Below are positions 62,480 to 64,000 of a DNA stretch of 64,000 nt, piece by piece (the stretch's first letter is position 1; each line of letters starts with the position of its first letter). Source of the DNA: Euzebya rosea. GTDB taxonomy: Bacteria; Actinomycetota; Nitriliruptoria; Euzebyales; Euzebyaceae. The stretch lies in NCBI RefSeq assembly GCF_003073135.1, contig NZ_PGDQ01000016.1, forward strand, positions 62,001 to 126,000, in the 5' to 3' direction. The notes beneath the pieces are model-generated. The model saw nothing but the letters and a program-made list of their open reading frames with translations, was not told where the DNA came from and made no database searches. Made by a program: the position numbers and the translations under genes.

Positions 62480-63643
62480 CTAGGCCTCCTTCACGAGCGC
62501 GACGGCCTTCTCGGCGGCCTCGATCATCTGGGACGCGGGGACGATCTTGGGGTTGTTGGCCTCTTCGAGGATCCGACGTCCCTCCTCCGCAGCGTTGCCG
62601 TCCAGGCGGACGACCAGCTTCTGCTCGACGTCGCCGAGCATCTCCATCGCGCCGAGCACACCGTTGGCGACGTCGTCGCAGCGGGTGATGCCGCCGAAGA
62701 TGTTGATGAGCATGACCTTGACGGCGGGGTCGCCCAGCACGAAGGCGATGCCATCGGCCATGGACTCCGCGCTGGCCCCGCCACCGGCGTCGAGGAAGTT
62801 GGCGGGCTTGCCGCCGGCCTGGTCGACGACGTCCAGGGTGCTCATGACGAGCCCGGCGCCGTTGCCCATGATCCCGATGTCACCGTCGAGCTTGACGTAC
62901 TGCAGGCCCTTGTCCTTGGCGCGGGCCTCCAGGTCGTCACCCTGCTGGTCGTCCGGCACCGGACCCTCGAGCGAGGCGAGATCCTCGTGGCGGAACAGCG
63001 CGTTGTCGTCGATGGAGACCTTGGAGTCCAGCGCGATGATGCGGCCGTCCTCGGTCTTGATCAGCGGGTTGATCTCGAACAGCGTGGCGTCGCTGGCGAC
63101 GAAGCCGTCGTACAGCTTCATCAGCAGGGCGACCTGCTGGTCCCGCGTGTCGGTGGGCATGGCGCCCTGGTCGAGGATCTGGTTGGCCAGCTCCTCCGAC
63201 ATCCCGTCAACGGGGTTGATGTCGACCTTCGCAACCTTGTCCGGCTGCGTGCGGTTGACCTCCTCGATCTCCACACCACCCTCGACCGAGCAGATGGCCT
63301 TGTAGCCCTTGCTCACCCGGTCGTGAAGGATCGAGAGGTAGTACTCCTCGCCGATGTCGCTGGCCTTCTCGACCAGGACCTTGTGCACGACGTGACCCTT
63401 GATGTCCAGGCCCAGGATCGCCTCTGCCGCAGCCCTCGCGGCCGCCGCGTCGGGGCAGTACTTCACCCCCCCGGCCTTGCCGCGACCACCCGTCAGCACC
63501 TGTGCCTTGACCATGACCGGCACACCGAACTCGGTTGCCAGCGCTTCGGCCTGCTCAGGGGTCGTGGCGATCTGTCCTTGCGGGGTCGTGGGAATGCCGT
63601 GGGCGCGGAAAAGGTCCTTGCCCTGGAACTCCATGAGGTCCAC
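62480..63643 (-). CDS. sucC: Succinyl-CoA synthetase beta subunit
   Basis: ATP-grasp beta subunit of 387 residues with VMVKAQVLTGGRGKAGG, NPLI, GNGAGLVMSTLD, and INIFGGITRCD. The GTG at 63643 is chosen because it gives the family-typical start (VDLMEFQGKDLF) and has GAGAGGAG five bases upstream; the ATG at 63634 would be nine bases further from it. First gene of sucCD, divergent from the gene at the window end. Confidence 0.96.
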   Translation of the reverse strand: MDLMEFQGKDLFRAHGIPTTPQGQIATTPEQAEALATEFGVPVMVKAQVLTGGRGKAGGVKYCPDAAAARAAAEAILGLDIKGHVVHKVLVEKASDIGEEYYLSILHDRVSKGYKAICSVEGGVEIEEVNRTQPDKVAKVDINPVDGMSEELANQILDQGAMPTDTRDQQVALLMKLYDGFVASDATLFEINPLIKTEDGRIIALDSKVSIDDNALFRHEDLASLEGPVPDDQQGDDLEARAKDKGLQYVKLDGDIGIMGNGAGLVMSTLDVVDQAGGKPANFLDAGGGASAESMADGIAFVLGDPAVKVMLINIFGGITRCDDVANGVLGAMEMLGDVEQKLVVRLDGNAAEEGRRILEEANNPKIVPASQMIEAAEKAVALVKEA

Positions 63644-63817
63644 GTCTACTCCTCTCGGGAGTCTTGTCAGTCGGAGGGGGCCGCGTCGAGGGGCCGGAGG
63701 GCAGCCCGGAGTCGGACGGCCCTCACCGGCCCGAACAGGCCGGCCGGCCGCGAGAATAGCCCACGAGGCTCGGCCGACCTGAACCGAGGCGGCCCGACCG
63801 GCACACTTCATGGAGTC

Positions 63818-64000
63818 ATGAGCGACCGTCCCACCGACCGGCCCACCCCCGAGGGGTCGGCCGCGAGCCCACCCGAGGACACCCCGGACTTCGGTCCCGG
63901 CGGCTACCTGCCACCACGGGCGGCCAAGCGCGCGCGCAAGATCGTCCTGCGGGAACGCATGGGCCTGCACTGGCCCGTCGCGGCGGTCGTGGCCGGCCTG
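63818..64000 (+). CDS. N-terminal part of an unknown, probably membrane protein (partial)
   Basis: 61 codons are visible from an ATG at 63818 to the window edge. The start is Pro/Asp/Thr-rich and disordered (MSDRPTDRPTPEGS), followed by a basic patch (AAKRARKIVLRERMG) and the beginning of a hydrophobic helix (LHWPVAAVVAGL). This is the pattern of a cytosolic tail before a first membrane helix. No family can be assigned from this fragment. A GGAG lies upstream (63812). Confidence 0.65.
   Translation, partial: MSDRPTDRPTPEGSAASPPEDTPDFGPGGYLPPRAAKRARKIVLRERMGLHWPVAAVVAGL

Noticed and set aside
63660-63817. Additional gene between sucC and the last frame
   Set aside because: The 174-bp gap has no convincing frame or start; it reads as a divergent promoter region.

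Overview
The window is about 70% GC with dense coding, GTG as well as ATG starts, many ATGA/GTGA overlaps and short intergenic gaps. It carries a conservon (histidine kinase, Roadblock, DUF742 and GTPase genes), a five-helix single-subunit succinate dehydrogenase anchor, MutA/MeaB and RHS and CWB2 proteins. This fits a free-living, aerobic, GC-rich actinobacterium, possibly a deep lineage such as Nitriliruptoria/Euzebyales. The lineage is inferred from gene content only; no rRNA or tRNA gene was recognised.

Layout. 0-4.2 kb: tail of a membrane transporter, a DUF6065-like gene, methylmalonyl-CoA mutase and its chaperone MeaB. 4.2-12.3 kb: a signalling block with a CHASE histidine kinase, a MASE1-PAS-GGDEF-REC protein and a complete conservon. 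12.3-13 kb: a non-coding block with two diverged 149-bp repeats inside 13-bp inverted repeats. 13-21.5 kb: housekeeping genes sdhCAB, yceI, orn, an ABC-F ATPase, trpS and a FetB-like permease. 21.6-29.8 kb: two tandem paralogous pairs, each a secreted subtilisin-like protease ending in a Trp-rich pentapeptide array plus a membrane GGDEF-EAL protein. 29.8-38 kb: acs, a small acidic protein, a class III nucleotide cyclase, folD, a protein kinase and a third membrane protein of the same family with a degenerate GGDEF. 38.1-38.5 kb: a divergent locus encoding a 36-residue peptide made almost only of GATWA repeats and a 40-residue basic peptide. 38.6-48.3 kb: purH/purN, a hemolysin III-like protein, ahcY with a structured leader, an alpha/beta hydrolase, mdh, and a LuxR-type regulator divergent from a cupin across two matching operator-like palindromes. 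48.4-64 kb: a 2355-residue CWB2/NHL/RHS surface protein, a membrane-anchored PpiC isomerase, a heterodimeric ABC exporter, a GGDEF protein, sucCD and the start of an unknown gene.

The strongest candidate for an undescribed system lies at 21.6-38.5 kb. Three Trp arrays, all with a 15-bp/5-residue period and only synonymous differences between units, sit next to three membrane c-di-GMP proteins that share a related N-terminal transmembrane domain. The genes with arrays, GGDEF-EAL protein 2 and, less clearly, the conservon are preceded by a motif of the form CTCAAG-N15/16-CCGA. It resembles promoters of the FliA/WhiG sigma family, and in Streptomyces WhiG is itself controlled by c-di-GMP through RsiG. 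Protease, Trp-repeat ligand and c-di-GMP turnover may therefore be one regulon; this is inference.

The metabolic genes give a coherent picture: acetate activation (acs), the propionyl/methylmalonyl route (mutA, meaB) into succinyl-CoA, three TCA steps (sucCD, sdhCAB, mdh), and one-carbon, purine and methyl metabolism (folD, purN, purH, ahcY).
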